Both the position numbers and the translations under genes were made by a program. Shown here in pieces: positions 1 to 8,791 of a DNA stretch of 64,000 nt. Within the stretch, counting starts at the first letter, position 1. Each line of letters begins with the position of its first letter. The stretch covers positions 1 through 64,000 of the forward strand of contig NZ_JAMRXH010000001.1 in assembly GCF_023740735.1 (NCBI RefSeq), in the 5' to 3' direction. Origin of the DNA: Nocardia sp. CDC159. GTDB lineage: Bacteria; Actinomycetota; Actinomycetes; Mycobacteriales; Mycobacteriaceae. Under the pieces are notes generated by a model. That model did no database searches. It saw only the letters and a list, made by a program, of their open reading frames with translations, and was not told the DNA's origin.

Positions 1-702
1 ACCGGGCCGCATTCCGCCGCGGCCGCCGAGGTCTCCCATCCGGCCAAGCAGGGCCTGGTGCAAGCGTTCGCGGTCTATGTCGACACTCTGTTCGTCTGCA
101 CCGCGACCGGTTTCCTGATTCTGTCGACCGGCGCCTATCGGGTGTTCGAGGGCGAGAGCGCCAGTGGGGCCGTGCTGGCCGACGGCGGGGCGCTGCCCGC
201 GGATGTCGCGGTCGGACCGGCCTTCGCCCAGGTCGGAGTCGACACCTTGTGGAGCGGGGTCGGCTCCACCTTCGTCGCTGTATCGCTGGCCTTCTTCTGC
301 CTCACCACGATCATCGCCTACTACTACATGGCGGAGACCAACCTGCGGTTCCTGCTCGGCAAGTACCTAATGATCCCGGTCCCGATCATCCGCGGCACGA
401 TCGGATCGAACTTCACCATCGTGCTGCAGGCATTGATCCTGGTCTCCGTCATGGTGGGCGCGGTGTCGACCGCGACCGAGGCGTGGACCCTGGGCGATAT
501 CGGTGTGGGATTGATGGCCTGGCTCAACATCATCGGCATCATCATCCTGCAGCAACCGGCGTACAAGGCCCTGCGCGACTACGAGCGCCAGCAGAAGGAC
601 GGCCTGGACCCGGTGTTCGACCCGAAGATTTTGGGCATCCCCGGCGCCACGTTCTGGGAGACATATACTCCCGGCAGGGAGCGCACGACGACGCCGGTGT
701 AG
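1..702 (+). CDS. Alanine/Na+ symporter (AGCS family), 3' part
   Basis: This is the C-terminal part of a sodium:alanine (AGCS) symporter, an inner-membrane carrier that imports small neutral amino acids with Na+. The frame is open from base 1, so the start lies outside the window. The first codons read TGPHSAAAAEVSHPAKQGLV followed by QAFAVYVDTLFVCTATGF, the conserved AGCS signature (AEVSHPAKQGL, DTLFVCTAT). Several hydrophobic segments follow (about bases 265-560), then a short charged cytoplasmic tail ending at TAG. Family assignment is firm; the substrate (alanine or glycine) is inferred from the family. Confidence 0.9.
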   Translation, partial: TGPHSAAAAEVSHPAKQGLVQAFAVYVDTLFVCTATGFLILSTGAYRVFEGESASGAVLADGGALPADVAVGPAFAQVGVDTLWSGVGSTFVAVSLAFFCLTTIIAYYYMAETNLRFLLGKYLMIPVPIIRGTIGSNFTIVLQALILVSVMVGAVSTATEAWTLGDIGVGLMAWLNIIGIIILQQPAYKALRDYERQQKDGLDPVFDPKILGIPGATFWETYTPGRERTTTPV

Positions 703-705
703 CGA

Positions 706-725
706 GGTCCACCCGGGTGCGGACC
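706..725 (+). terminator. Candidate hairpin after the symporter gene
   Basis: Three bases after the symporter stop, GGTCC (706-710) pairs with GGACC (721-725), and the inner ACCC/GGGT can extend the stem with a small bulge. No T-run follows, as is usual for high-GC actinobacterial terminators. The rest of 726-957 holds no gene that I can support. Confidence 0.3.
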
Positions 726-957
726 GGCTGTTCGCCGTGAAGCCGCGAGGGCGAGAAGGCTTCTGTGAGTCAGCGGAGCGCCTGCGGGATGTCGGGGTGC
801 TCGAGGGTCTTCGAATCGTGCAACCGCGGACCGCGGGTGTTGCGTCCGGCGACGGTCCAGGTCCAGGGCGATTCTCGAGGGGAGAGCTAAGCGGTTCCCC
901 TCGTTCCGGCCAGCAGAACCGATCCGGCTGGTCGCTCGCGCTCGAAGGGCTGCTCGC

Positions 958-1374
958 TCACTTCTGCGAGACGGCTTCGACGACGCTGCCCGCTTTCGGG
1001 TTGTCGAGTTGGCGGGCCACGTCGGCTTGGGCGACGATGCCGACCAGCCGGTCGTTCTCCAGTACGGGGACCCGGCGGATCTGGTGCTGGGACATCACTT
1101 CGCACACCTTGGCGACATCGTCGTCGGCCTGCACCATCACGGGCGTGCCCTGGGCCAGTTCGCTGGCGTGTACACCGAGCGGATCCTTGCGCTGGGCAAT
1201 CACTTTCACGACGATGTCGCGGTCGGTGAGCATGCCTTTGAGTTGGTTGTCCTCGCCGCAGATCGGCAGCGCGCCGACGTCCAGGTGGGCCATCTTGCGT
1301 GCCGCCTCGAGCACGGTATCGCTGGAACGAATGCATTCGACACCGGGGGTCATGATGTCGCGTGCGGTGGTCAT
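958..1374 (-). CDS. hrp1: Hrp1-like paired CBS-domain protein
   Basis: This 138-residue cytoplasmic protein is built of two CBS domains (residues about 8-60 and 75-130). It closely resembles the mycobacterial hypoxic response protein Hrp1 (Rv2626c) in motifs such as MTTARDIM, GALPICG, GMLTDRDIV, RRVPV and LVGIV. CBS pairs usually bind adenosyl ligands and regulate a partner; the ligand here is unknown. ATG at 1374 is chosen over an upstream in-frame ATG because GAGGAG lies six bases before it and the protein then begins exactly like Hrp1. It stands alone, transcribed in the same direction as alkB but about 150 bp downstream of it. Hypoxia regulation is known for the mycobacterial protein and is not shown here. 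Confidence 0.88.
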   Translation of the reverse strand: MTTARDIMTPGVECIRSSDTVLEAARKMAHLDVGALPICGEDNQLKGMLTDRDIVVKVIAQRKDPLGVHASELAQGTPVMVQADDDVAKVCEVMSQHQIRRVPVLENDRLVGIVAQADVARQLDNPKAGSVVEAVSQK

Positions 1375-1521
1375 GAGCGTCTCCTCGAATCGTCCTATAG
1401 GACCGGCCATCCACGGTGGAAGGGCCTGTTCAGCGCCTACCCGCACAGCCGAGCGGTACACGTTTCGGAGTCGGTGGGTGCCAAACCTCTTCGGCCGAGC
1501 CTGCCTGGCGCACCTGTCCGT

Positions 1522-2757
1522 TCAACGACCAATGGGGCCGACGCCATCGGAATGGAGGTCGCTTGAAATCTGGTGATCCACCGGGTTCGACAATTCCGCG
1601 TGATTCGGTTCGCTGTGTCCATGGGCCGCCAGGATTTTGGCCCGTTTTCGGGGATGGAGGTTGGCCTTGGTGATATCGCCTTCGTAGTGTGCGAGCACCC
1701 GCGGATCCATCACCCGTCGCCACAGCGGCGGAATCGCCGCACACAGGATCATGGTGATGTACCCGGCCGGAAGGTGTGGCGCGTTTTCCGAACTGCGCAG
1801 GGTCTGATACCGACGTCCTGGATTCATGTGGTGATCGCTGTGTCGCTGGACGTTGAAGATGAAGATGTTGGTGACCAGCCAGTCGCAGTCCCAGCTGTCC
1901 CGGGGCGAGAAGCGAGCCCAGGTACCGTTGGCCTTGCGCTCGCGCAGCAGTCCGTAGTGCTCGATATAGCCGATCGTCTTCAGCAACGCCATGCCCAGCA
2001 CTGCCTGCAGTAACAGATAAGGCAAAATGCCCCAGCCGAAGACGGCGAGCAGTCCGCCGAACAGCACTGCGGTCATCGACCATGCCTGCAGGATCTGGTT
2101 ATGAATACTCCACCATCCCTGACCTTTTCGGCGTAGCCGCACCCGTTCCAGCTCGATCGCGGAGCGGAAGGCGCTGACCAGATAGCGTGGCAGGAACTCC
2201 CAGAGCGATTCACCGTAATACGCGCTCGAATGATCGCCGGGTGTGGCTACCCATACATGATGTCCGCGATTGTGTTCCACCGTGAAGTGGCCGTAACCCG
2301 ACTGTGCCAGGGCGATTTTCGACAGCCACCGCTCCAGGCTCTCGACACGATGCCCCAACTCGTGAGCGGCATTGATACTGATGAAGCACAGGAAGCCCAC
2401 CGTCGCCGCCAGACCCAGCTTGTCCACCACGCTCAGCTCGTGACCGGACCACATGGCGCACGCGACGACCAGGCCGATCAGCTGGACCGGCAGGAACAGA
2501 TAAGAGCACCAACGGTAGTACCGGTCGCTCGCCAGCAGCGAGTAATCCTCCTCCCGCAGGTTGCTGCCGTCCTCCCCGACCACCCAATCCAACACCGGGA
2601 TGACGACGAACACGATGATCAGACCACTCCACCAGAAGACCGGAGAGCCCGTTCGCAACACCAGCTGGGAGGGCAGCAACGCGATCGCCGGTGCGATGAA
2701 ACCCAAAACCCACAGATGCCGCTTGGGATCAGGTGATCCCGAGGGTTTGCCTAGCAT
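1522..2757 (-). CDS. alkB: Alkane 1-monooxygenase AlkB
   Basis: Integral-membrane non-haem diiron enzyme that hydroxylates the terminal carbon of n-alkanes using electrons from rubredoxin. All hallmark histidine boxes are present in this 411-residue protein: HELGH (132-136), EHNRGHH (161-167) and QRHSDHH (304-310), plus the AlkB-specific GYIEHYGL (263-270) and RRYQTLR. Hydrophobic segments lie near residues 15-33, 41-57, 86-105, 115-130, 228-245 and 245-260. ATG at 2757 gives the usual family length and has GGGCAGG about seven bases upstream; the frame stays open further upstream without a better ribosome site. No rubredoxin or rubredoxin-reductase gene is adjacent and the protein carries no fused rubredoxin, so electron transfer must come from elsewhere in the genome. 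Confidence 0.93.
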   Translation of the reverse strand: MLGKPSGSPDPKRHLWVLGFIAPAIALLPSQLVLRTGSPVFWWSGLIIVFVVIPVLDWVVGEDGSNLREEDYSLLASDRYYRWCSYLFLPVQLIGLVVACAMWSGHELSVVDKLGLAATVGFLCFISINAAHELGHRVESLERWLSKIALAQSGYGHFTVEHNRGHHVWVATPGDHSSAYYGESLWEFLPRYLVSAFRSAIELERVRLRRKGQGWWSIHNQILQAWSMTAVLFGGLLAVFGWGILPYLLLQAVLGMALLKTIGYIEHYGLLRERKANGTWARFSPRDSWDCDWLVTNIFIFNVQRHSDHHMNPGRRYQTLRSSENAPHLPAGYITMILCAAIPPLWRRVMDPRVLAHYEGDITKANLHPRKRAKILAAHGHSEPNHAELSNPVDHQISSDLHSDGVGPIGR

Positions 2758-3132
2758 TCGCACGCCTGCCCTTGGATACGACTCGCAGCTTGATTTCGGA
2801 TGGAAGCATAGGGCGAGGCCGTGCGCGGTGTCGTCGAAGATCTTTTCAGTTAAGTGCCAGCTAAAAACACCCACAGAAATCCGGCTCGGTAGTCAAGCGC
2901 GGCTTACATGGCTATTGCCAGCACACCGAGAATTCACCTTTTTCGTTGTGACGCCTGGGGTTTGCTGAGAGATATGGGGAAGTTGGTTCATCTGTCCGCG
3001 GCCCGCCGCCCGGCAGCGCTGCCGACCCTGCGGTCTTCGAACGGCCCCACTCCACCCGTGTCGGAGTAGCGAATGCGGGATCCTGCTGTGCCGCTGGCAA
3101 TCCGCGCCACCCGTCGGCAGGCCGTGCTGGCA
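2758..3132. other. Intergenic region upstream of alkB
   Basis: About 375 bases with no gene I can support. The part nearest alkB (about 2830-2960) is distinctly AT-richer than its surroundings and probably carries the alkB promoter on the minus strand, but I could not pick convincing -10/-35 boxes. The remainder is non-coding or contains only low-quality short frames. Confidence 0.5.
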
Positions 3133-3399
3133 TTACGGTGTCCGGTGCGATCGGGCGATGGTGGTGCAGAGGATGAAGGTGGCCACGACGACGGTGAGCA
3201 GGGTTGTGGCTACCGCGTGGGAACCTCCGACCAGGAGATGGAAATCGGCGATGACGAGGGCCGTGATCAGGAATACTCCGGCCGTACCGAGGGTCGGGGC
3301 GACGACGCGAAACGCTGGATCGATGCGTCGTTGGCCGAACTCGCCGACCGGTCCGAAACCAGGGACGACAACAGCCGCGCCGCCCACCCGGCTGCCCAT
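3133..3399 (-). CDS. Small two-segment membrane protein
   Basis: An 88-residue protein of unknown function. Two hydrophobic stretches (about residues 38-57, with GVFLITALVIADF, and 65-82, with TTLLTVVVATFIL) predict two transmembrane helices with a short glycine/serine/histidine-containing turn and a basic C-terminus (ARSHRTP). The opposite strand reads as an acidic, low-complexity frame, typical of the shadow of a hydrophobic gene, which supports this strand. The ribosome site is weak (CCGGA just before ATG). It is divergent from the small gene at 3421. I cannot assign a family. Confidence 0.5.
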   Translation of the reverse strand: MGSRVGGAAVVVPGFGPVGEFGQRRIDPAFRVVAPTLGTAGVFLITALVIADFHLLVGGSHAVATTLLTVVVATFILCTTIARSHRTP

Positions 3400-3420
3400 T
3401 CCGGCTGCCCCGGGGACCCG

Positions 3421-3612
3421 ATGATAGTGCTACTACCCTCCGGGGCCCGGCTCGAACTCACGGAGAACTCCGATCCGAACCGCGGCGAGCTGTGGACGAC
3501 GTTCCCCGACGATCCGGCCCGCTCCAGATTCGTGATCGGCATGACCGCAGGCGAGCACTCGGCCGACGACATCCTGGCGGCCTGGTGGCACCGGGCCCCG
3601 ATCTGCGGCTGA
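3421..3612 (+). CDS. Hypothetical 63-residue protein
   Basis: Short open frame beginning ATGATAGTGCTACTACCC. The predicted protein is compact, soluble and of balanced composition (PSGARLELTEN, ARSRFVIGMTAGE, DDILAAWWHRAPICG), unlike a random GC-rich frame. No clear Shine-Dalgarno precedes the ATG, and the frame is open upstream, overlapping the minus-strand small membrane gene's 5' region. No family is recognised. It could be part of a longer protein or chance coding. Confidence 0.35.
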   Translation: MIVLLPSGARLELTENSDPNRGELWTTFPDDPARSRFVIGMTAGEHSADDILAAWWHRAPICG

Positions 3613-3711
3613 TCGTGTCCGCAGCGTGGATCCACCATATTCAGTGTCGGTAGCTGATAATTAGCCTCACTGTGTGCAGGGCTCGATGTCCAGCGAAGGA
3701 GGCCGTCACTG

Positions 3712-5646
3712 ATGCCGAGCGAGCCGCCGGACACCGATGACCGGGGATCCGCCACCGCCCCCGAGGGGACCGGCGGGGAGGGGGCCAAGCGGGGCCTGCC
3801 GAGACGGGCTGTGTTGGCCGCGGGTGCCGTCGCCGCTGCCAGTGGGGTAGCGGCGGCTGTCGCTGTCGACAAATTCCACGGTGGCACCAGGTTTTTCGGG
3901 GAGGACAGCACTCCGCCGACCGTGGCGGAGTACGTGGTGGCGCGGCTGGCCGACCTGGGCATCGAGCATGTCTTCGGGGTGCCCGGTGATTATGTGTTCG
4001 GCCTGGACAACGCCATCGAAGCCAGCGATCGGGTCACGTGGGTCGGGGCTGCCAACGAGCTCAACGCCGCCTACGCGGCAGACGGCTATGCGCGTATCCG
4101 GGGAGCGGCGATCCTGTGCACGACGTACGCGGTGGGGGAGTTGAGTGCGCTCAACGGTGTCATGGGCTCCTACGCCGAACGACTGCCGATCTTCCACCTG
4201 GTCGGGCAACCGAGCAGCAAGCTGCAGCGCGCCCGGGCGGTGACACACCATTCGCTGGGCGACGGGATGTTCCGGCAGTTCGAATGCCTGTCGGCGGCCT
4301 CGGCCTGTGTCAGCGCCCATCTCACCGCGCGCAATGCGATCGCGGAGATGGAGCGGGTGATCATCGAGGCTTTGGCGCAGCGGCGGCCCGCGTACCTCAC
4401 GATCGCGGCGGACGAGGCGTTGCTTCCGATCATCGGTACACCGGTTGCGGGTGTGCCGCTGGCCGAAGTACCCCGCCCGCACAGCGATTCCGCATCGCTG
4501 GACGCGGCGATCGCCGCCATCACCGAACGCGTGACCGCGTCGAAGGCCACGGTCGTGCTGCCCGCCTACACGATCGGACGCTTCGGCCTTGCGCGGCAGC
4601 TGATTCGGTTTCTCGATGCCTCCGGCCTCGCCTATGCCACCACCCCGATGGACAAGGCTCAAATCTCGGAGACGAACCCCCACTTTCTCGGCATGTACGC
4701 CGGGGACGGCTCCGAACCGGACGTGAAGAAGGCCGTGGAGGGCGCCGAGGTGATCCTGAACCTCGGCGGCGTCGCTTTCGTCGACTCCAATACCGGTCTG
4801 TGGACCGACGCGCTCGACCCCGCCCGGATGATCACGGTGTGGCCCGACTACGTCCAGATCGGCCACACCATTTTCGGCGGGATATACCTGGCCGACGTTC
4901 TGGAACAGCTCACCACGGCGTTGCCCGAAACCCGCACCCCTCGGCCCAATCCTCCTGCGGCGCTGCCGGTTCCCGGTGCCACCGCGGATCGGGTCTCCTC
5001 GGCCACGCTCTACCCACGGCTGGCCGAATTCCTGCGCGACGACGACGTCGTGATCGCCGAAACCGGACTGTGCCTGGCGCACATGGCACGCCTCCGCCTG
5101 CCCGAGGGCGCCGTCTTCCACAACCAGACCCTGTGGGGATCGATCGGATGGGCCACGCCCGCCGCGTTCGGGGCCGCCCTGGCCGACTCGTCCCGCCGCA
5201 CGGTCCTGGTGACCGGAGACGGCGCCCATCAGCTCACTGCCAACGAAATCGGCACCATGGGCCGCTATGGCGTCAAACCGGTGATCATCGTGCTCAACAA
5301 CGCGATGTACGGCATCGAGGAAATTTTGAACGAGCAGCAGGGCCACGTCTACGACGTCCTCACACCCTGGAACTACCACCAACTCCCCGAAGCCCTCGGC
5401 TGCAAGGACTGGTACACCGCCCGGGTCACGACCCTCGGTGAACTCGACACCGCACTGGCCACGGCAGCCGGACACGACAGCGGCTGCTACCTGGAGATCA
5501 TGCTGGACCGCTCCGACATCCCCCAATCACTACCGACCCCCACGCTGCACATGATCTACCAGACCGCCCCGGCCGGTCCCGCATTGCCGCCACTGGCCAT
5601 CACCGCCGCGGCAGAAACAACGAATGGCAGTGGCCACATCTCGTGA
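3712..5646 (+). CDS. ThDP-dependent 2-keto acid decarboxylase with Tat-like leader
   Basis: A 644-residue enzyme of the pyruvate/indolepyruvate decarboxylase family, which removes CO2 from a 2-oxo acid to give an aldehyde. The order of domains is standard: the N-terminal ThDP domain has the catalytic glutamate (ANELNAAYAADGYAR, E116) and the paired histidines typical of decarboxylases (THHSLGDG, H179-H180), and the C-terminal domain has the ThDP motif GDGAHQ...NN (from about residue 502). Unusually, about 65 residues precede the catalytic core, with a twin arginine (R31-R32) followed by a hydrophobic Ala/Val/Gly stretch, like a Tat signal or membrane anchor. AAGGAGG lies nine bases before the ATG. 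The substrate (pyruvate, indolepyruvate or phenylpyruvate) cannot be read from sequence. Confidence 0.88.
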   Translation: MPSEPPDTDDRGSATAPEGTGGEGAKRGLPRRAVLAAGAVAAASGVAAAVAVDKFHGGTRFFGEDSTPPTVAEYVVARLADLGIEHVFGVPGDYVFGLDNAIEASDRVTWVGAANELNAAYAADGYARIRGAAILCTTYAVGELSALNGVMGSYAERLPIFHLVGQPSSKLQRARAVTHHSLGDGMFRQFECLSAASACVSAHLTARNAIAEMERVIIEALAQRRPAYLTIAADEALLPIIGTPVAGVPLAEVPRPHSDSASLDAAIAAITERVTASKATVVLPAYTIGRFGLARQLIRFLDASGLAYATTPMDKAQISETNPHFLGMYAGDGSEPDVKKAVEGAEVILNLGGVAFVDSNTGLWTDALDPARMITVWPDYVQIGHTIFGGIYLADVLEQLTTALPETRTPRPNPPAALPVPGATADRVSSATLYPRLAEFLRDDDVVIAETGLCLAHMARLRLPEGAVFHNQTLWGSIGWATPAAFGAALADSSRRTVLVTGDGAHQLTANEIGTMGRYGVKPVIIVLNNAMYGIEEILNEQQGHVYDVLTPWNYHQLPEALGCKDWYTARVTTLGELDTALATAAGHDSGCYLEIMLDRSDIPQSLPTPTLHMIYQTAPAGPALPPLAITAAAETTNGSGHIS

Positions 5647-5679
5647 GCTATCCACCGACACCGTGCTCGACGGATCGTG

Positions 5680-5695
5680 CAGGGCAACGGCCCTG
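5680..5695. terminator. Candidate hairpin between convergent genes
   Basis: CAGGGC (5680-5685) and GCCCTG (5690-5695) form a perfect 6-bp stem with a four-base loop, in the 60-bp gap between the convergent decarboxylase and secreted-protein genes. It has no T-run. It could act on either strand. Confidence 0.3.
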
Positions 5696-5706
5696 TGGCG
5701 GTGGGC

Positions 5707-6198
5707 TCAGCTGAGCGTGAACGTCGCGCGACCCGAGACGTGCTCGAGCTCCTGGGGCTGCGGGTAGTACTTGGAATAGGTCACGATCCGCGCTTCCACC
5801 CTGCCGGCTCGCGGCGCCATGCCGATTCCGGTGATCACGCCGTCGGGCGCGCCGCTGACAACGGTCCCGTGGACGCCTTGCACCTGCCCGCTACTGTATC
5901 CGGTATCGAGGTTGCGCCAGAGCACCCCCAGCTCATAGGCCCTGCACCCCTGCCCGAACTGGGTAATCCTCACCCGAACGCCGAGCTCTCCGGAGCGTGG
6001 CTGAGGCACGGTCTCGGCGTTGATGATCGCGGCACAGTTACCCGGGACCCGCGTGAAGGTCGGCGTGAACTGGACGACGGGGTCGGTGGGGCCCGCGGCG
6101 GCGGGTCCGGCGAATCCGACCAGCGCGGCTGCGATCGTCGCGACGACCGCTCCGGCACGTGCTGAGAACCGTTGTGGGGGAACGCATTTCAGTGTCAT
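5707..6198 (-). CDS. Secreted protein of unknown function
   Basis: A 163-residue protein with a signal peptide: basic N-terminus (PPQRFSARAG), hydrophobic core AVVATIAAALVGFAG and a likely signal peptidase I site after PAAA. The mature part has two cysteines (in PGNCAAI and GQGCRAYEL), which could form a disulphide, and alternates polar and hydrophobic residues as in a beta-rich exported domain. It is the first of a run of exported-protein genes reaching to 12052. No family is recognised. The start is the first ATG, with only a weak ribosome site. Confidence 0.7.
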   Translation of the reverse strand: MTLKCVPPQRFSARAGAVVATIAAALVGFAGPAAAGPTDPVVQFTPTFTRVPGNCAAIINAETVPQPRSGELGVRVRITQFGQGCRAYELGVLWRNLDTGYSSGQVQGVHGTVVSGAPDGVITGIGMAPRAGRVEARIVTYSKYYPQPQELEHVSGRATFTLS

Positions 6199-6316
6199 GC
6201 CCGTTTTGTCGGGCAGCGTCCGCTCGGTGTTACCGAATCTCGGGATCTCAACTCCGTAACGTGGGCTCCGCGAGTTGTGACCGGTCCTGCGGTAGCGGGA
6301 CCGGCCGCGGGATGCG

Positions 6317-6757
6317 TCAGGGTACAGCGATGCAGCTGCTGCCCAGGTTGATTCCTCTGGTTACGGTGACCTTGACCGAGGCTCCCTCGCGGGTCGCCGG
6401 GTTGTGTCCGGCGCTCACCCAGTGGTCACCGATGGCGTTGGGAGTCCAGTCGACGGTGAATTTTCCGGGCTGGCCCTCGATTTCGCGTACGGGTCCGAAT
6501 ACGGTGGGGCCTGCGTTGTGGTCGTATTGGCCGTTGACGAAGACGAGGTCCTCCATCCAGACGCGGTCGCCGGGGGCGCCGGTGATGGTGACCTTGTAGG
6601 TGCATCCGGTGCCGTACGAGGCTCCGCCGAGGCCGATTCCCGGGGTGGGGGTGACGGCGGTGATGTAGGCCGAGACAGTCGGTGCGGTGAGCAGGGTTGC
6701 GGCGCCGACGAGCGCGGAAACGGCGAGCGCGGTGCCAGAGAATCGTGCGGTGTTCAT
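6317..6757 (-). CDS. Secreted beta-rich protein, possibly Ig-like
   Basis: A 146-residue exported protein. The signal peptide (MNTARFSGTALAVSALVGAA then LLTAPTVSA) is followed by a domain with two cysteines (GTGCTYKV and GSSCIAVP) and several alternating beta-type strands (YKVTITG, KFTVDWTP, ASVKVTVTRG), resembling a small Ig-like domain. ATG at 6757 is preferred over the longer frame because GGAGG lies eight to nine bases upstream and the signal peptide then begins at the N-terminus. Function unknown; it is close in size and layout to the neighbouring secreted protein at 5707. Confidence 0.72.
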   Translation of the reverse strand: MNTARFSGTALAVSALVGAATLLTAPTVSAYITAVTPTPGIGLGGASYGTGCTYKVTITGAPGDRVWMEDLVFVNGQYDHNAGPTVFGPVREIEGQPGKFTVDWTPNAIGDHWVSAGHNPATREGASVKVTVTRGINLGSSCIAVP

Positions 6758-7023
6758 GAAGCAAACCTCCAGGACACTACAGGGGCGAGAGGCCGGTCGT
6801 CTCAGTGGGCCTGTAATAACCTCACCGTAGTTGGGCTGTCTCGCCAACCCCGTACTTCTGATGTCCTGGGTCTCGGCACGACGAGTCGGTGCCGTGGCTC
6901 ATTGTGCCATTTGTATACCGTATGGTCGGTTCTTCGTTGTATTCCACCTGTGCTGATCTTGTTTGGGCTGGCAGCGTGCCGGTCATGGTGGTTCGGGTCG
7001 GCTTGGTCGGGGGTCGCGGGGGT

Positions 7024-8760
7024 ATGGGTACGTGGGTGCGTGGTTGGGTGGGGTTTCTGGTCGCGCTCGTTGTGTCGACGACATGTGCGGGTGTAGCGAA
7101 GGCGGAGCCTGGGGCGGGGAGTGCGGCGGGGGATCGGCGGGAGCGGGTGCTGTCCAGCCGGGATGGGATTGTCAGTTCGTATGTGAGCCTGTCGCTTCCG
7201 TTGCCGGCCGGGGCGCCCGCGCATCCGGCGGCCTGTGATCGGGTTGGGTTTCGGCGGTATCGGCTCGCCGATGGTCCCGAGGTATCGGCCGAGGCCGATC
7301 GGGTGGTGATCCAGCAGCCCGGGATGTTGGCCGGTGCGGTGGGTTCGGACAGCGTGGCGTTCAATACGGTTCGTTCCGCGCGATCGTTGGGGCAGCGGAT
7401 CGAGTTCTGGGCGTTGGCGCGACGCAGTTCGTGCCTGGACGAGAACACCGGATTCGACTATGCGCTCGAGACCGGTGATTATCTTGACGCGGTCGACTAC
7501 TACTTCAACGGCAAACCGATTGGCGGGCAGCGTTTTCCCGGATTCAAATCGTCCGCGGATCTGCCCGTTCTCGATTTCATGGGGCTCGAGCGCGTCGTGC
7601 GCGACGAGTACGAGATCATGGTGCACGAGATTCCGGATGCGGCGGCGCGCCAACGCAAGTTCGTATGCACCGGCATCTCGCTCGGTGGCCTGGTGACCGG
7701 CTTCTTCGCCGATTGGGACTTCGACGGACGGCCGGGCTCGGACCAGTGCGCGGCCTTCGCCGCGCAGGATTCGATGATCTCCTCCGACCCGGCCGCGATC
7801 CAGAACAGCCCGCTGCTGCGCGGCATCGCCGACGCCGTCGTCGGGACGACCGCCTCGGTGGTCGAGACCGCCCTGCGCGCCGGGCTGACGCCCCGAATCC
7901 TGGGCCCCACACCAATTCTGGGCACCAGGGCACTGATGATCATGCGGCTGGCGGGGCTCGCGGCCCATCTCGATCCCGACGGCGAGAGCCGACTGCTGGC
8001 CCATCTGCCCCATGATCTCGACATCGACGCGACGCTGAACTATCTGACCGCTCCGAGTTGGGCCTCGTTCCTCACCAATGGCGGTGACGGGTCCGGCTCG
8101 GTGCGGGATTTCCGGTTCACCAATACCGCGTTGCTGGGTGTGCTCATCGACAACAACTCCACCAATTTCGCGCTGCTTCAGGAAGGGGTGGGTGCGCTGT
8201 CGGGCGGGGCGGTACGGCCGAAGACGTTCCCGAATCCCGGTGAGCTCACCCAGATCCCGATACTCGGCAACTACCTGCGGTTCACCGCCGGGCCGCAGCA
8301 GCGGGTCGCCCCGGCCGACCGCGGCGCCCTCTACACCTGGCGCGATTACGACGACGTCCGCGGCGTCCGGTTCACCTCGCCCGACCATGAGGTCGCCGAT
8401 ATCCGTGATATCGCAACCCAATTGGGTTCCGGATCACCGGGAGCGGGATGGGAGACCTACTTCCCGCTGCGCGTGGTCACCGACATCGGCGCCGGATACG
8501 CCGGGGCTCGCAGCGGCGCCTGGTCGGGATTGCGCTATCACGGCACCAGCCGGAACAAACCGAATTTCATTGCCTGGGCCGGGGACAGCGTCGTCCAGTT
8601 CGGCGTCGGCGTGGCCTTCCCGCCGCCGCCCACCGCGCATGTGGTGACGCTGCCCGGGTACAACCACGTCGACACCATCGCCGCCGCCGCGATTCAGAAC
8701 GACGGCGGGCCGGACCCCAGCGGTCAACAACTCGCCCGATTCCTCGCGGGCCTGCGATGA
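7024..8760 (+). CDS. Secreted alpha/beta-hydrolase-like protein
   Basis: A 578-residue exported protein. A signal peptide (WVRGWVGFLVALVVSTTCAG with AKA before EPGAG) leads into a large domain containing a nucleophile elbow GISLGG (Ser near residue 219) within VCTGISLGGLVTGFFADWDF, as in alpha/beta-hydrolases and lipases. A late His (PGYNHVDTIAAA) may complete a triad. I do not recognise a named family; large secreted hydrolases of this kind are common in mycolata. ATG at 7024 places the signal peptide at the N-terminus, although its ribosome site is poor and upstream in-frame starts exist. It is convergent with the LPMO gene. Confidence 0.72.
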   Translation: MGTWVRGWVGFLVALVVSTTCAGVAKAEPGAGSAAGDRRERVLSSRDGIVSSYVSLSLPLPAGAPAHPAACDRVGFRRYRLADGPEVSAEADRVVIQQPGMLAGAVGSDSVAFNTVRSARSLGQRIEFWALARRSSCLDENTGFDYALETGDYLDAVDYYFNGKPIGGQRFPGFKSSADLPVLDFMGLERVVRDEYEIMVHEIPDAAARQRKFVCTGISLGGLVTGFFADWDFDGRPGSDQCAAFAAQDSMISSDPAAIQNSPLLRGIADAVVGTTASVVETALRAGLTPRILGPTPILGTRALMIMRLAGLAAHLDPDGESRLLAHLPHDLDIDATLNYLTAPSWASFLTNGGDGSGSVRDFRFTNTALLGVLIDNNSTNFALLQEGVGALSGGAVRPKTFPNPGELTQIPILGNYLRFTAGPQQRVAPADRGALYTWRDYDDVRGVRFTSPDHEVADIRDIATQLGSGSPGAGWETYFPLRVVTDIGAGYAGARSGAWSGLRYHGTSRNKPNFIAWAGDSVVQFGVGVAFPPPPTAHVVTLPGYNHVDTIAAAAIQNDGGPDPSGQQLARFLAGLR

Positions 8761-8791
8761 CGGCCGCTCGAATCCGGACCGCCGATGCCGC

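Noticed and set aside
770..866. Short minus-strand coding-like fragment (ending HDSKTLEHPDIPQALR)
   Set aside because: It reads sensibly but is only about 35 codons, has an in-frame TAG just upstream and no start codon; a gene relic is possible but not supportable.
2912..3133. Minus-strand 73-codon frame upstream of alkB
   Set aside because: Composition is that of a random GC-rich frame (Pro/Arg/Gly-rich), with no ribosome site and no recognisable feature.
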